A stretch of 33,133 nt of DNA from Flavobacteriales bacterium (GTDB taxonomy: Bacteria; Bacteroidota; Bacteroidia; Flavobacteriales_D; CANHHI01). Positions 15,450-25,000 of this stretch are shown one piece after another. Location of the stretch: contig CANHHI010000003.1 in NCBI GenBank assembly GCA_947460225.1, positions 1 to 33,133 of the forward strand. Direction: 5' to 3'. A program made the translations under genes and the position numbers. The number at the start of each line of letters is the position of its first letter. The first letter of the stretch is position 1. The notes below the pieces were generated by a model. The model saw only the letters and a list, made by a program, of their open reading frames with translations. It was not told the DNA's origin and ran no database searches.

Positions 15450-15923
15450 TTATGCCCTAGAAATTTCTAACACTTCAAAAAATACTGAACCATTTGGGGT
15501 TTTGATTTCCGCCTCTTCGCCCACTTTTTTACCCAGCAAACCTTTGCCGATAGGCGAATCTATGGATATTCTGCCACTGGCTAAATCTGCTTCTTTTTCC
15601 GAAACCAGCGTATAATGAAATTCCTTGCCCAAAGTTTTGTGGCGCACTTTCACCTTAGACAAAATCAAAACCTTGGAATTGTCCAATTGGCTTTCGTCTA
15701 TCACCCTTGCCGAAGAAATAATTTCTTTGAGCTTGGAAATTTGCAATTCCAGCAAACCCTGCGCTTCTTTGGCAGCATCATATTCGGCATTCTCGGACAA
15801 ATCGCCCTTATCACGTGCCTCTGCAATTTGCTCGGATATGCGTGGTCTTTGAACGGATTCCAAATGTTTGAGTTCCTCTCTTAATTTTTCAAGTCCTTCC
15901 TTGGTGTAATAATGAATAGACAT
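15450..15923 (-). CDS. greA: Transcription elongation factor GreA
   Basis: 157 residues, the normal length. The N-terminal coiled coil carries the acidic tip Asp41 and Glu44 in DKGDLSENAEYDAAKEAQ. The C-terminal FKBP-like domain includes DSPIGKGLLGKKVGEEAEIKTPNG. GreA enters the secondary channel of RNA polymerase and makes it cut backtracked transcripts. The HIT gene follows at a three-base gap. Confidence 0.97.
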   Translation of the reverse strand: MSIHYYTKEGLEKLREELKHLESVQRPRISEQIAEARDKGDLSENAEYDAAKEAQGLLELQISKLKEIISSARVIDESQLDNSKVLILSKVKVRHKTLGKEFHYTLVSEKEADLASGRISIDSPIGKGLLGKKVGEEAEIKTPNGSVFFEVLEISRA

Positions 15924-16001
15924 AGCGTAAATGTTTTATTTAATCAAAAAGAACAACCTCGCCCAGAATTTATCAGAGCTCAGTTGTACTAAATTTATAG
16001 A

Positions 16002-16009
16002 CAAAGTTA
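16002..16009 (-). promoter_or_regulatory. Candidate -7 element for greA
   Basis: TAACTTTG on the minus strand fits TAnnTTTG; the leader to the greA ATG would be about 75 bases. No -33 TTG was found. Confidence 0.35.
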
Positions 16010-16027
16010 GTGAAATCTCTTTATGCT

Positions 16028-16060
16028 TTGATTTTTTAGGGCATTTTTTTATTATTTTTG
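16028..16060 (+). promoter_or_regulatory. Candidate promoter for the Rieske-like lipoprotein and PAP2 genes
   Basis: TTG (16028-16030), a 22-base spacer and TATTTTTG (16053-16060) fit the Bacteroidetes consensus. The ATG at 16071 lies ten bases further, so the leader would be very short. Confidence 0.42.
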
Positions 16061-16070
16061 ATAAAAAATT

Positions 16071-16457
16071 ATGCGAACATTTTTATATTTATGCTTGTTT
16101 ACTTGCTTTGCTTGCAACAAAGACACGGCTTACCCTTATGTGCCTGTTCAGGTGCAGTTTGATGTGAATTTTTATCCAGAATTATCGTATGCACAAGGGC
16201 GCATTTATTATCCCAATGCTGGGCAAAAGGGTTTGATTGTTTTTAACAATTCAGATTTGGAATTTTTGGTTTACGACAGACTTTCCCTTGCAGGTTGTGT
16301 GCTAGAATTTGTGCCCGGCAATACTTGGAGCGTGCAAGACCCCTGCAACCAAGAAACTTATAATTTAATATTAGGGTATAGCGATAAAAATCCCAATCGC
16401 AGACTTCTAAAATACAATACTTACTTTGACGGCACTCGTCTGTTTATCAACAATTAA
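16071..16457 (+). CDS. Small lipoprotein related to the Rieske-like family
   Basis: 128 residues. The signal ends in CFAC (Cys15). The body resembles a common Bacteroidetes lipoprotein type whose fold is Rieske-like: a YYPNAGQKGLIVFNNSDLEFLVYDR strand pair, then ...GCVLEF and DPCNQETYNLILGY, ending with RLLKYNTYFDGTRLFI. Histidine ligands for a 2Fe-2S cluster are absent, so it should not carry one. Function unknown. The PAP2 gene follows by six bases. Confidence 0.65.
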   Translation: MRTFLYLCLFTCFACNKDTAYPYVPVQVQFDVNFYPELSYAQGRIYYPNAGQKGLIVFNNSDLEFLVYDRLSLAGCVLEFVPGNTWSVQDPCNQETYNLILGYSDKNPNRRLLKYNTYFDGTRLFINN

Positions 16458-16463
16458 AAAGAT

Positions 16464-17021
16464 ATGGAAAATTTTTTGCAGCACTTGGACGAAACGATTT
16501 TGCGTGTATTGAACGCACCCCATACGCCTTTTTTAGATGAGGTTTTTTGGTATGTGAGTGGCAATGTTGTTTGGATTCCTCTGTATGTTTATTTGCTGTG
16601 GCTACTTTACAAACAATATGGCTGGCAAAATTTGCTTAAAATTTTGGGCGTTTTGGTTTTGCTTTTGGTTTGCACCGACCAAATATGCAATGTATTTAAA
16701 AATTTTATCCAAAGACCTCGACCCACGCACAACCCAGATTTAACTTGGATTAAAACTGTGCGAGATTATAGGGGAGGGGCTTTTGGCTTTGTTTCGGCAC
16801 ATGCGGCGAATACCATGGTGGTAGCTTTGTTTTTGGGCAATTTGCTGGACAAAAAAATGCGTTATGTTTTGCTTGCATGGGCAGTCTTGGTGGCATATAG
16901 CCGTACGTATTTGGGGGTGCATTATCCTTTTGATATTTTCGGCGGTTGGTGCTTGGCAGGTATATTGAGCACGCTCGCCATTTGGCTAACACGCAAGTTT
17001 TTTTTGCCGAAGGCATATTAA
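16464..17021 (+). CDS. PAP2-family membrane phosphatase
   Basis: 185 residues with about five membrane segments. The three parts of the phosphatase signature are present: KNFIQRPRP (K79, R86, P87), GFVSAHAAN (S111, H113) and SRTYLGVHYPFD (R147, H153, D157). Family members remove phosphate from membrane lipids such as undecaprenyl diphosphate, phosphatidic acid or lipid A at the outer face of the inner membrane; the substrate here is open. It follows the small lipoprotein closely and converges on the lamin-tail gene, six bases away. Confidence 0.88.
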   Translation: MENFLQHLDETILRVLNAPHTPFLDEVFWYVSGNVVWIPLYVYLLWLLYKQYGWQNLLKILGVLVLLLVCTDQICNVFKNFIQRPRPTHNPDLTWIKTVRDYRGGAFGFVSAHAANTMVVALFLGNLLDKKMRYVLLAWAVLVAYSRTYLGVHYPFDIFGGWCLAGILSTLAIWLTRKFFLPKAY

Positions 17022-17027
17022 GACGAA

Positions 17028-19403
17028 TTATGCCCGTTTGACGGCTACGGTGCAGACTTTTTTGAAACTGTGTGTGCCTTTTTGGGGATTGCGCAAAAGC
17101 ACCTGAATAATGTACATGCCCGCAGAAACTTTATAGCCTTGCAGGTTTTTACCGTCCCAAATAAAAGTGCCTGAATTGCCTAGCAAAACATTTTCTGCCA
17201 ATTTTTGCACGAGTAAGCCTTTGCTGTCGTAAATCAAAATATCTGCCATGCTTTGACTGTCTTCTAGTTTGTAGTGTAAAAAGAGCAAATCTTTATAGCC
17301 ATCATCGTCTGGGGAAAAAAGTGGATTTTCCAATTCCCAAGAGCCAAAATTTAAGGCTTTTTCACTTTGGTGCTGGCTATTTTGCTCCGTTGGCGTGGCG
17401 TAATTTGCCTTTGCCGATGCAGAAGTCCAATTTTGTGTTTGTTCAGCAGGCAAGTCTAGGCGCACACGTTCCAAAGACACGCCTTTGCGATTTTTCAGCC
17501 AAGGGTGGTGCATTTTGTCTTCGTATTGCAAAATTTCCCATACGCCATTTTCTGGATTTTTTTCATCAAAATCAGCACCCAAAAGCGCAACTAAACCGCT
17601 GGTACTGCTGTAATAGCTAGACAAAGCAAAAGGAATCACCTGCCTTGGAATTGCTTGGGGATAAAATTGTAAAAATTTCTCTTTGTCTGGGGTTAAAACC
17701 AAATATTGATGGGGCAAAATGCTGTAATTGTTTTTAATTTCTGTGCCTTTTATGGCTCCGCTGTAGCGATAGCCAATTTTTAAGTTCTGCAAACTGCGCA
17801 CCTGCGGACTTTGGTTGTAAATTTCTAGCCATTTTGGGGCATCTCCCTGTGGGGCAAACATTATTTCCGTGAGCAAAATTTCCCCTTGTTTTGTATTTGC
17901 GCCTCTGGCGTAAGCAAAATTTTCCAATTGAAAGGTTTTGCCGTTGCTGGCAAAAATCGCTTCCGTATTGAAATAAAACAATGTACCGGTGTCCACGGCA
18001 TTGGCAAAAATAAAACTCAATTCATGGTGCGCCTCTTTGGCGTTTTGTCCCCAAGTGCTGATTTGGTCTTGGTATTGCAGGCTTATGCTTTTTGGGCAAA
18101 GCTTATGTCTGTTCACATTTCTATTGAATTGCAAAACCAACGTCTTGCTGTCTTTCCAAAACACATCATTTAGACGCAAGGCTTTTTCGTCTGGCGTATC
18201 CACAGACATGGGGTTTCTTGCGCCCGGACTAATGGCTTTGCTATTTTGGTAATTGTCGGTTTCAAAGCCTTTTACCGCAAAGTTGATTAAATTTTGGGAG
18301 CCATCGGCTGAGCCCGTCAAGCCATAAATGGCGTCAATTTCTTCGGATTTGTTGTTGCGCAAATACATGTAATTCGTGCTCGATGAGGTGATGCCTATTT
18401 TTTGCGGAATACTCACGATTTTGTCCAAAGGCACAAAAAAATCTTGGTGGAGTATTTGTGCATCTGCGCTTAAAACCAGTTCTGAGTTTGGGGGCAAAAA
18501 TGTATCTTCTTGTAGTATTATGCTTTTTTCCGAACCGCCCAAAGACGCCGCACGGGAAATTTGCAAGCCTTTTAAGTTGATGCTATCCCCACTGGCGTTG
18601 TAAATTTCTACGTATTCGGGCAAAAGTGCTGTGCTAGACGAAGCGGAAAATTCCGCAATGCGCAAAGCCCCAAATGGAATGGGCTTGGGCTCTGGTTTTG
18701 GGGGAATTATAGGGTCAATAGGCGGTTCAATGGGTGGCTCAACAATATTGCAAGGATTTTCGGTGTTGTTGTCCAGGCTTTGAAAGGCAAAATTGCTCAC
18801 GGAAAAAGTGTGTTTTGCTGTTGTGGCTATGTAAAACCCGATGTAAAATGCTGTTTCTTTTTCAAAAGGGTCTTTTCCGCAAGGCATTTCAGCGCATATT
18901 GGATTTGCCAGCGCATTGCCAAGGCTTTGTGTCAAACAAAATTTGTGATGATTTTTTTCAAAAGCAATGCTATAATCCGTATTGATGTTGTTTTTTTCGG
19001 TTTTAGCACTTGCTTTTTGCCCGTTTAACACCATATAACTCTCAGGTGCATTACTACCCGTTTGCGAGCCATCAGCAAAGTAAAGCAGATGCTTGTTTTT
19101 TTGATTTGTTGTAATACTGCTATTGGAGAAATTATTCAGTGTAGGCTTTTCTGTGCTGATAAAAAACAGTAAAATATTTTTACCTGCCCAAGCCCCATTG
19201 GTTTTTTGCCAAGCCCATTGGGCGAGTATTTTTTGTGCGTACGGGGCGTTTATTTTTTGAAAAATGACCACGCCTGTGGTGGAGCCTGCTGAAAATTGTT
19301 CATCGGCTAAAACAACTGCACTGGCGTCTCCTTCGGTTTGCCAAGTTTGCCCATAAGTCATGCTAATCCAGCAACAGAGTGCGCAAATAAATGTGTATCG
19401 CAT
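17028..19403 (-). CDS. Secreted multidomain protein with two lamin-tail domains and FlgD-like C terminus
   Basis: 791 residues from the ATG at 19403, which gives a signal peptide (MRYTFICALCCWISMTYGQ); an ATG seven codons up is possible. In order: an N-terminal beta-rich domain (to about 215), a proline-rich linker with PPIEPPIDPIIPPKPEPKP, a first lamin-tail domain (LRIAEFSASS...EYVEIYNASG), an Ig-like segment with FWKDSKTLVLQFNRNV, a second lamin-tail domain (ILLTEIMFAPQG...WLEIYNQSP) and a FlgD-like Ig domain (FSPDDDGYKDLL...GTFIWDGKNLQGYKVSAGMYIIQV). Such proteins are exported by Bacteroidetes, often as surface or adhesive proteins. No typical type 9 sorting domain was recognised beyond the FlgD-like end. 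Confidence 0.82.
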   Translation of the reverse strand: MRYTFICALCCWISMTYGQTWQTEGDASAVVLADEQFSAGSTTGVVIFQKINAPYAQKILAQWAWQKTNGAWAGKNILLFFISTEKPTLNNFSNSSITTNQKNKHLLYFADGSQTGSNAPESYMVLNGQKASAKTEKNNINTDYSIAFEKNHHKFCLTQSLGNALANPICAEMPCGKDPFEKETAFYIGFYIATTAKHTFSVSNFAFQSLDNNTENPCNIVEPPIEPPIDPIIPPKPEPKPIPFGALRIAEFSASSSTALLPEYVEIYNASGDSINLKGLQISRAASLGGSEKSIILQEDTFLPPNSELVLSADAQILHQDFFVPLDKIVSIPQKIGITSSSTNYMYLRNNKSEEIDAIYGLTGSADGSQNLINFAVKGFETDNYQNSKAISPGARNPMSVDTPDEKALRLNDVFWKDSKTLVLQFNRNVNRHKLCPKSISLQYQDQISTWGQNAKEAHHELSFIFANAVDTGTLFYFNTEAIFASNGKTFQLENFAYARGANTKQGEILLTEIMFAPQGDAPKWLEIYNQSPQVRSLQNLKIGYRYSGAIKGTEIKNNYSILPHQYLVLTPDKEKFLQFYPQAIPRQVIPFALSSYYSSTSGLVALLGADFDEKNPENGVWEILQYEDKMHHPWLKNRKGVSLERVRLDLPAEQTQNWTSASAKANYATPTEQNSQHQSEKALNFGSWELENPLFSPDDDGYKDLLFLHYKLEDSQSMADILIYDSKGLLVQKLAENVLLGNSGTFIWDGKNLQGYKVSAGMYIIQVLLRNPQKGTHSFKKVCTVAVKRA

Positions 19404-19421
19404 AAAAATAAAACTTGTCGG

Positions 19422-19429
19422 CAAATATA
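19422..19429 (-). promoter_or_regulatory. Candidate -7 element for the lamin-tail gene
   Basis: TATATTTG on the minus strand, 18 bases before the ATG at 19403. Its place supports the 19403 start, because the ATG at 19424 would overlap it. Confidence 0.42.
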
Positions 19430-19495
19430 AAAAAATTATTTAATTTTGCTCTGGCTAACGAAAAAATATAGGCACATTTTGTTTTGCAAAAAGTT

Positions 19496-19525
19496 TTGGA
19501 GTTATCAAGAATAATAGTAAATTTG
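19496..19525 (+). promoter_or_regulatory. Candidate promoter for the RND efflux operon
   Basis: TTG (19496-19498), a 19-base spacer and TAAATTTG (19518-19525) match the full Bacteroidetes consensus, 15 bases before the ATG at 19541. It supports that start over the ATG at 19484. Confidence 0.58.
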
Positions 19526-19540
19526 CCCTCCATTTTAGAT

Positions 19541-20878
19541 ATGAAAAGAAATTTGTTTTTATTGCTATTTGCAATGAGTACCTTTCTGCATGCGCAGGAT
19601 ACTTTAAGGCTAGATTTAGCAACCGCAAAGCAAAAAGCACTCGCCCATAACCTGGCTTTGAGACAAACTGCCTTATCCAGACTTGCCGCACACAAAGAAG
19701 TATATGAAGCCTTAACGCAAGGTTTGTTTAATGTGCAAGCCAAGGCTGGTTTTACCGATAACATTACTTTGCCTGAACAAATTTTGCCAGGAGAAATACT
19801 TAATAAACCCGGTGAGTTTATTCCTGTCAAGTTTGGTACAAAATATGGCTTTAATACCAATGTTTCGGCTAATTTACTGCTATTTGATGCCAATTATGTT
19901 GTTGCGGTGCAGGCAGCAAAGGCTTACGAAGCCCTTTTAAAAGGACAAGAAAAAAATGCAAAACACCAGGCTTTAAATGCTGTTTCCATGGCGTATTATG
20001 CCACGCTCGCTGCAAGAGAGAGCATTGTTGTTTTGGCAAGTAATTTGAGCAATGCGGAAAAAATGTTGGAAGACCTGAAAAAAGTACTCGCCAGTGGCTT
20101 GATAGAAGAGACGGACGTGGACCAAATGCTTTTGAATGTTACCCGCATACGCAATAGTTTGTATGTAGCCAATATTCAAAGAGAATTAGGTGATAAAATG
20201 TTAAACTTTCAAATGGGAGAGCCTTTGCATACACCCTTGGTTTTTCAAGATAGTTTAGCATTGATGTGGGATTTAGCCGTGCAAGATGCGCCATCTTGGT
20301 ATGAAATGCCTTTTTCAGTGGAGGAACATGGCTTGTATCAATCAGCTTTTGAACAAGTGCGCTTGCAGAAAAAAAATCGTTTGAGATACCAAACTGCTTT
20401 TTTGCCTAATTTATCGGCTTTTGGTGCTTATACTTATGCCAAAAACACGCAAAATTTTGACTTTGGACAAAGACAAGGTTGGTTTTCAGCAACTGCATGG
20501 GGTTTGAATTTGAGTTTGCCTATTTTTTCTAGTGGCAATAAAATCATATCCATACAAAAAGCCAAAATAAACCTGGATAAATCTAAATTGCAGCTGGAAG
20601 AAACAAGCGAACAACTTGATTTGCAAATGCAACAAGCATTAACGGATTATTCTTCTGCTTATGCGTCTTATACCAATGCTTTGCAAAATGTAGAACTTTC
20701 CACTAAGATTTTGCGCAAAACAGAGCTTAAATTTAATGCAGGTACTGCCAACAGTTTGGATTATACACAGGCTTTGCAACAAGCCTTGTCGGCACAAAGC
20801 GATAAAATCCAGAGCCTTTTGGCTTTGCTCAATGCGAAAACTAAAATAGAAAACTTAAAACAAAATATAAATAACTAA
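19541..20878 (+). CDS. TolC-family outer-membrane efflux protein
   Basis: 445 residues. A signal peptide (MKRNLFLLLFAMSTFLHAQ) leads into a protein with the two OEP halves of TolC-like channels: long amphipathic helices with KQKALAHNLALRQT near the start, a beta-strand pair (about 70-120), further helices, then a second half with FGAYTYAKNTQ...LNLSLPIFSSGNK and closing helix pairs with NLKQNI. Trimers form the outer-membrane channel for RND or ABC exporters. It is first in a three-gene operon with adaptor and pump (gaps of three and two bases). Confidence 0.92.
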   Translation: MKRNLFLLLFAMSTFLHAQDTLRLDLATAKQKALAHNLALRQTALSRLAAHKEVYEALTQGLFNVQAKAGFTDNITLPEQILPGEILNKPGEFIPVKFGTKYGFNTNVSANLLLFDANYVVAVQAAKAYEALLKGQEKNAKHQALNAVSMAYYATLAARESIVVLASNLSNAEKMLEDLKKVLASGLIEETDVDQMLLNVTRIRNSLYVANIQRELGDKMLNFQMGEPLHTPLVFQDSLALMWDLAVQDAPSWYEMPFSVEEHGLYQSAFEQVRLQKKNRLRYQTAFLPNLSAFGAYTYAKNTQNFDFGQRQGWFSATAWGLNLSLPIFSSGNKIISIQKAKINLDKSKLQLEETSEQLDLQMQQALTDYSSAYASYTNALQNVELSTKILRKTELKFNAGTANSLDYTQALQQALSAQSDKIQSLLALLNAKTKIENLKQNINN

Positions 20879-20881
20879 AAC

Positions 20882-22000
20882 ATGGCTAAATTTTTAAATC
20901 CTTTCTTATTGTTGCTTTTGCTGGCATCTTGCACGGGAAAAAATCAAACAGAACAACAGGATAAAACGGCTTTGATTGCCGAGCAAAAACGCTTGCGCAC
21001 AGCTTTGCAAGAAATAGAAGAAAAACTGACGGCTTTGGACACCAACACCAATAACCGTGCTTTGGTTTATACACAAAAAGTGGAGCGTGGTACTTTTCAG
21101 CATTTTGTAGATGCCCAAGGCAGTTTGGAAAGCAAACAGACTTTGCAAATTTTTGCCGAAGTGCCGGGTAAAGTGATGCGCATAGAAGTGAAAGAAGGGC
21201 AGGCGGTTTCGCAAGGAACGGTGCTGATGCGCATGGAAACAGACATCATAGACCAACAAATCAAAGAACTGAAAAGTGCTTTTGAATTTGCCAGTTTCAC
21301 GTATGAAAAACAAAAATCGCTACACGATCAAGGCGTTGCATCGCTTTTGGAATATAAAACGGCTAAAAATAACTTTGAAAGTGTACAGCAAAAATTGAAA
21401 GCCATGCAAAATCAAAGGGAAAAATCTATTGTTACTGCGCCAATTTCTGGCTATGTGGATAAAATTTATGCCCGTGCAGGTGAAATCAATGCAGGACAAA
21501 TGCCAGCTTTTCGTTTGGTGAACACCGATAATATTTATGCTGAATTTGAAATGAGCGAGTCTTATGTGGGGCGCATAGAAAAAGGTGCTTTGGCTGAGGT
21601 TTCTGTGCCAACCTTGCAAGCCAAGTTTGAAAACTTACAAGTAACGCACGCAGGGCAATACATACACCCCAACAACAGAACGTTTACCGTGCAAATCGCG
21701 CTGAAAAAAGACAAACGCTTGGTGCCCAATTTGATTGTGAAAGCCAAAATCAAAGATTTTGAAGAAAAAAATACCCTGGTGATTCCTTCTTTTTGCGTGC
21801 AACAAGACAACAAAGGCAATGCTTATGTGTATGTTGTGGCAGAAGGGCAAAAAGCCGAAAAAAGAGCGGTGCAATTGGGTATGCAATACGAGCAAAATCA
21901 ACAAATATTAGAAGGGCTTACAGCAGGAGAGCTTTTGGTGGTAAAAGGATTTAAAAATATCCGACAAGGACAGGCTTTGCAAGTAAAAATGGATAACTAA
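20882..22000 (+). CDS. RND efflux periplasmic adaptor (membrane fusion lipoprotein)
   Basis: 372 residues. The lipoprotein signal ends in LASC (Cys17). A coiled coil follows (ALIAEQKRLRTALQEIEEKL), then the lipoyl domain halves (QIFAEVPGKVMRIEVKEGQAVSQG and KSIVTAPISGYVDKIYARAGEINAG) on either side of the hairpin helices, a beta-barrel domain and a membrane-proximal domain (VVKGFKNIRQGQALQV). It links the pump at 22003 to the channel encoded at 19541. Tight spacing shows a single operon. Confidence 0.93.
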   Translation: MAKFLNPFLLLLLLASCTGKNQTEQQDKTALIAEQKRLRTALQEIEEKLTALDTNTNNRALVYTQKVERGTFQHFVDAQGSLESKQTLQIFAEVPGKVMRIEVKEGQAVSQGTVLMRMETDIIDQQIKELKSAFEFASFTYEKQKSLHDQGVASLLEYKTAKNNFESVQQKLKAMQNQREKSIVTAPISGYVDKIYARAGEINAGQMPAFRLVNTDNIYAEFEMSESYVGRIEKGALAEVSVPTLQAKFENLQVTHAGQYIHPNNRTFTVQIALKKDKRLVPNLIVKAKIKDFEEKNTLVIPSFCVQQDNKGNAYVYVVAEGQKAEKRAVQLGMQYEQNQQILEGLTAGELLVVKGFKNIRQGQALQVKMDN

Positions 22001-22002
22001 TC

Positions 22003-25000
22003 ATGCAAAAAGAAACCAAATATAAAGAATTTGCCCTATCTTCTTGGGCAGTGGACAACAACAAAACGGTTTACCTCATTACTTTTTTGGTGTTTTTGTG
22101 GGGCTTGATAGCTTATACGTCTATGCCCAAAGAAGCGTTTCCGGAAATTGTTATTCCAGAAATTTATGTGAGTACGCCTTACCCTGGCTATTCCCCAGAT
22201 ATGGTGGAAGATAAAATCACAAGGGCTTTTGAAAAGGAAATTTATACCGTAAAAGGCGTAAAAAAAGTATCTTCCCAGTCGGTGCAAGGCTTTTCGTCTA
22301 TTAAAGTGGAATTTGACTATAAAGTGCCTATTTCCGAGGGTTTGCGCAAGGTTAAAGATGCGGTGGACAAGGCTCGGGCTAAAAAGGAATTTCCAAGGGA
22401 TTTGCCCATGGAGCCTATGATTTTTGAGGCGGATATGTCGCAGATGCCGATTGTGAATATTAACTTATCGGGGGATTATAGCGCAGAACAGCTCAATGAT
22501 TATGCAGAACTTTTGAAAGACCGCATAGAAGAACTCGCTGAAATCAACAAAGTAGATATAAGAGGCGTTCAGAAAAAAGAATTACTTATAGAAATAGACC
22601 CTGCACAAGCCACAGCACGTGATGTAAGTTTTACGGACATAGAAAATGCGGTGCGCTCGGAAAATGTTAATATTTCTAGCGGTGAACTTTTAGACCAAGG
22701 TATTCGCAGAGCTATTAACATTAACGCAGAGTTAAAAGACGCCAAAGATTTTGAAAATATTGTTGTCAAGCAACACCAGGGGCAACCCATTTATTTGCGA
22801 GATGTAGCCCGTGTGAAATTCACCTTTGCCGATGTGTCTTCATTTGCAAGGGAATTTAAAAAACCTGTGGTGATGCTGGACGTGAAAAAACGTTCTGGCG
22901 AAAATCTTTTGGAGGCTTCTGATAAAATCAGAACGCTTTTGCGCCATATTTGGTCAAGCGGAGAATTGCCAGCAGATTTAAGTTATACCCTCACCAACGA
23001 CCTTTCCAGAAACACGAGAGGGCAGGTGAGCAATTTGGAAAATTCCATTATTTTGGGTGTGCTTTTGGTGGTTGGTGTGCTTTTGTTCTTTATGGGCTTG
23101 GGCAACGCGCTTTTTGTGGGTGTAGCCATACCACTTTCTATGCTGATGTCTTTTATGATTTTGCGCAGTTTGGGCATTACCCTCAACGTGATGGTTTTGT
23201 TTTCTTTGGTTTTGGCATTGGGCATGCTGGTGGACAACGGCATTGTGGTGGTGGAAAACGTTTATCGCTGGCTAGATGAAGGCATGGACAGAATTTCTGC
23301 CACAAAACGTGCCGTAGGTGAAGTCGCTTATCCGATTATTGCCTCCACAGCCACCACTTTGGCGGCGTTTATTCCCTTGGCATTATGGCCAGGCATTATG
23401 GGGGAATTTATGAAATACTTGCCCATTACTTTGATTATTGTGCTAAGTTCTTCGCTTTTTGTGGCATTGGTTATCAATCCAGCTTTGGCGGCTTATTTTA
23501 TGAAGCCATCGAGTGCGCAACAAGCAGAAAAAACAAAACCCAGCAAAAAATTGTGGATACTGGTGGTTTTGGGCTTGGTATTTATTTTGATAGGCTGGCG
23601 CACGGTGGGCAATCTAATGGTGCTTTTTGCGCTGTTTAGCTATCTCAACAAGGTTTTTTTAATTCCTAAATCTTACGCTTTCCAAAATAAATTTTTGCCA
23701 AAATTGGAAAATGCGTATCAAAAAACTTTGCGGTTTGCTTTAAAAAATAAAAATCCAAGGCGTTTTACTTTGGGCACTTTTGCCTTGCTTTTTGTGTCCT
23801 TTGTGCTTTTGGGCGTTTTCACCCCTAAGGTTGAATTTTTCCCAGTCAATGAACCAACCTATATCAATGTTTTGATAGAAATGCCGATGGGTACAGATAT
23901 TGAACAAATGAACAATATCACCCGTCAGGTGGAAAATATTACCGAGCAAGTGCTTGGCAAATACAAAGATGTATATGGCATAAACGCAAAAACCCAAGAC
24001 ACCTTGCGCTTTGTGGAGTCTATGATTGCGCAAGTTGGGCAAGGAGCTTCCGATCCCAATGACGGCGTTGCCCTCAACGATACGCCCAATAAGGCACGTT
24101 TAACGGTTTCTTTTTCAGAGTTTGAATACAGAAATGGCGTGTCCACAGGCGAGGTGATGAAAGAACTGCGCCATGCCTTGGTGGGTGTTTTTCCTGCGGA
24201 TATAAAAATTGCTGTGGATAAAAACCGCTCTGGACCACCGCAAGAACCGCCTATCAACATAGAGGTGCGTGGGCATGCGGGTAGCCGTTATGAAGATATT
24301 TTAGATGCAGCCGATGATTTATTGGGCTATATTGGGCAAAAAAACATTGCGGGTATAGAAAATTTAAAAATGGATATAGAAATCAGCCGTCCTGAAATGC
24401 CTTTGCATATAGATAGGGAAAAAGCTCGGTTTTTGGGTTTATCCACCCAGCAGATTGCGTATCACGTGCGTACGGCTTTGTTTGGTAGTCAATTTTCAAC
24501 CTATAAACAAGGCAAAGAGGTGTATGATGTGAATTTGCGCTATCAAGACGAAGATAGATACAATTTAAATTTACTCTTAGACCAAAAAATTGTGTTTAGA
24601 GACCAAATTACGGGTAAATTGCTGAGTATTCCTTTGAGTGCCGTTTTGGAAGCCCCTAAAAAGACTTCCAGTTTTTCGGCGGTGAATAGATTAAATCAAC
24701 AGCGTTTGGTGCGTTTGAAATCGCAAGTTAGCGAGGGTTATAACGCCAATGAGGTTGTGCAAAACATCAAACAAACCTTGTCGGGTTATACCATGCCCGA
24801 TGGATTTATGTATAAATTCACGGGGCAACAAGAAGAGCAAGCCAAGGAGATGAAATTTTTGAGCACTGCGCTTTTGATAGCGGTATTTTTGGTGTTTTTA
24901 ATTATCGTGATGCAATTTAATTCTATTTCCACGCCTTTGATTATTATGTCGGCGGTGGTTTTGAGTTTGATTGGGGTTTTGCTTGGACTGGTGATTTTCC

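Noticed and set aside
16071..16457. Functional Rieske iron-sulfur protein
   Set aside because: The Cys-x-His and Cys-x2-His ligand pairs are absent.
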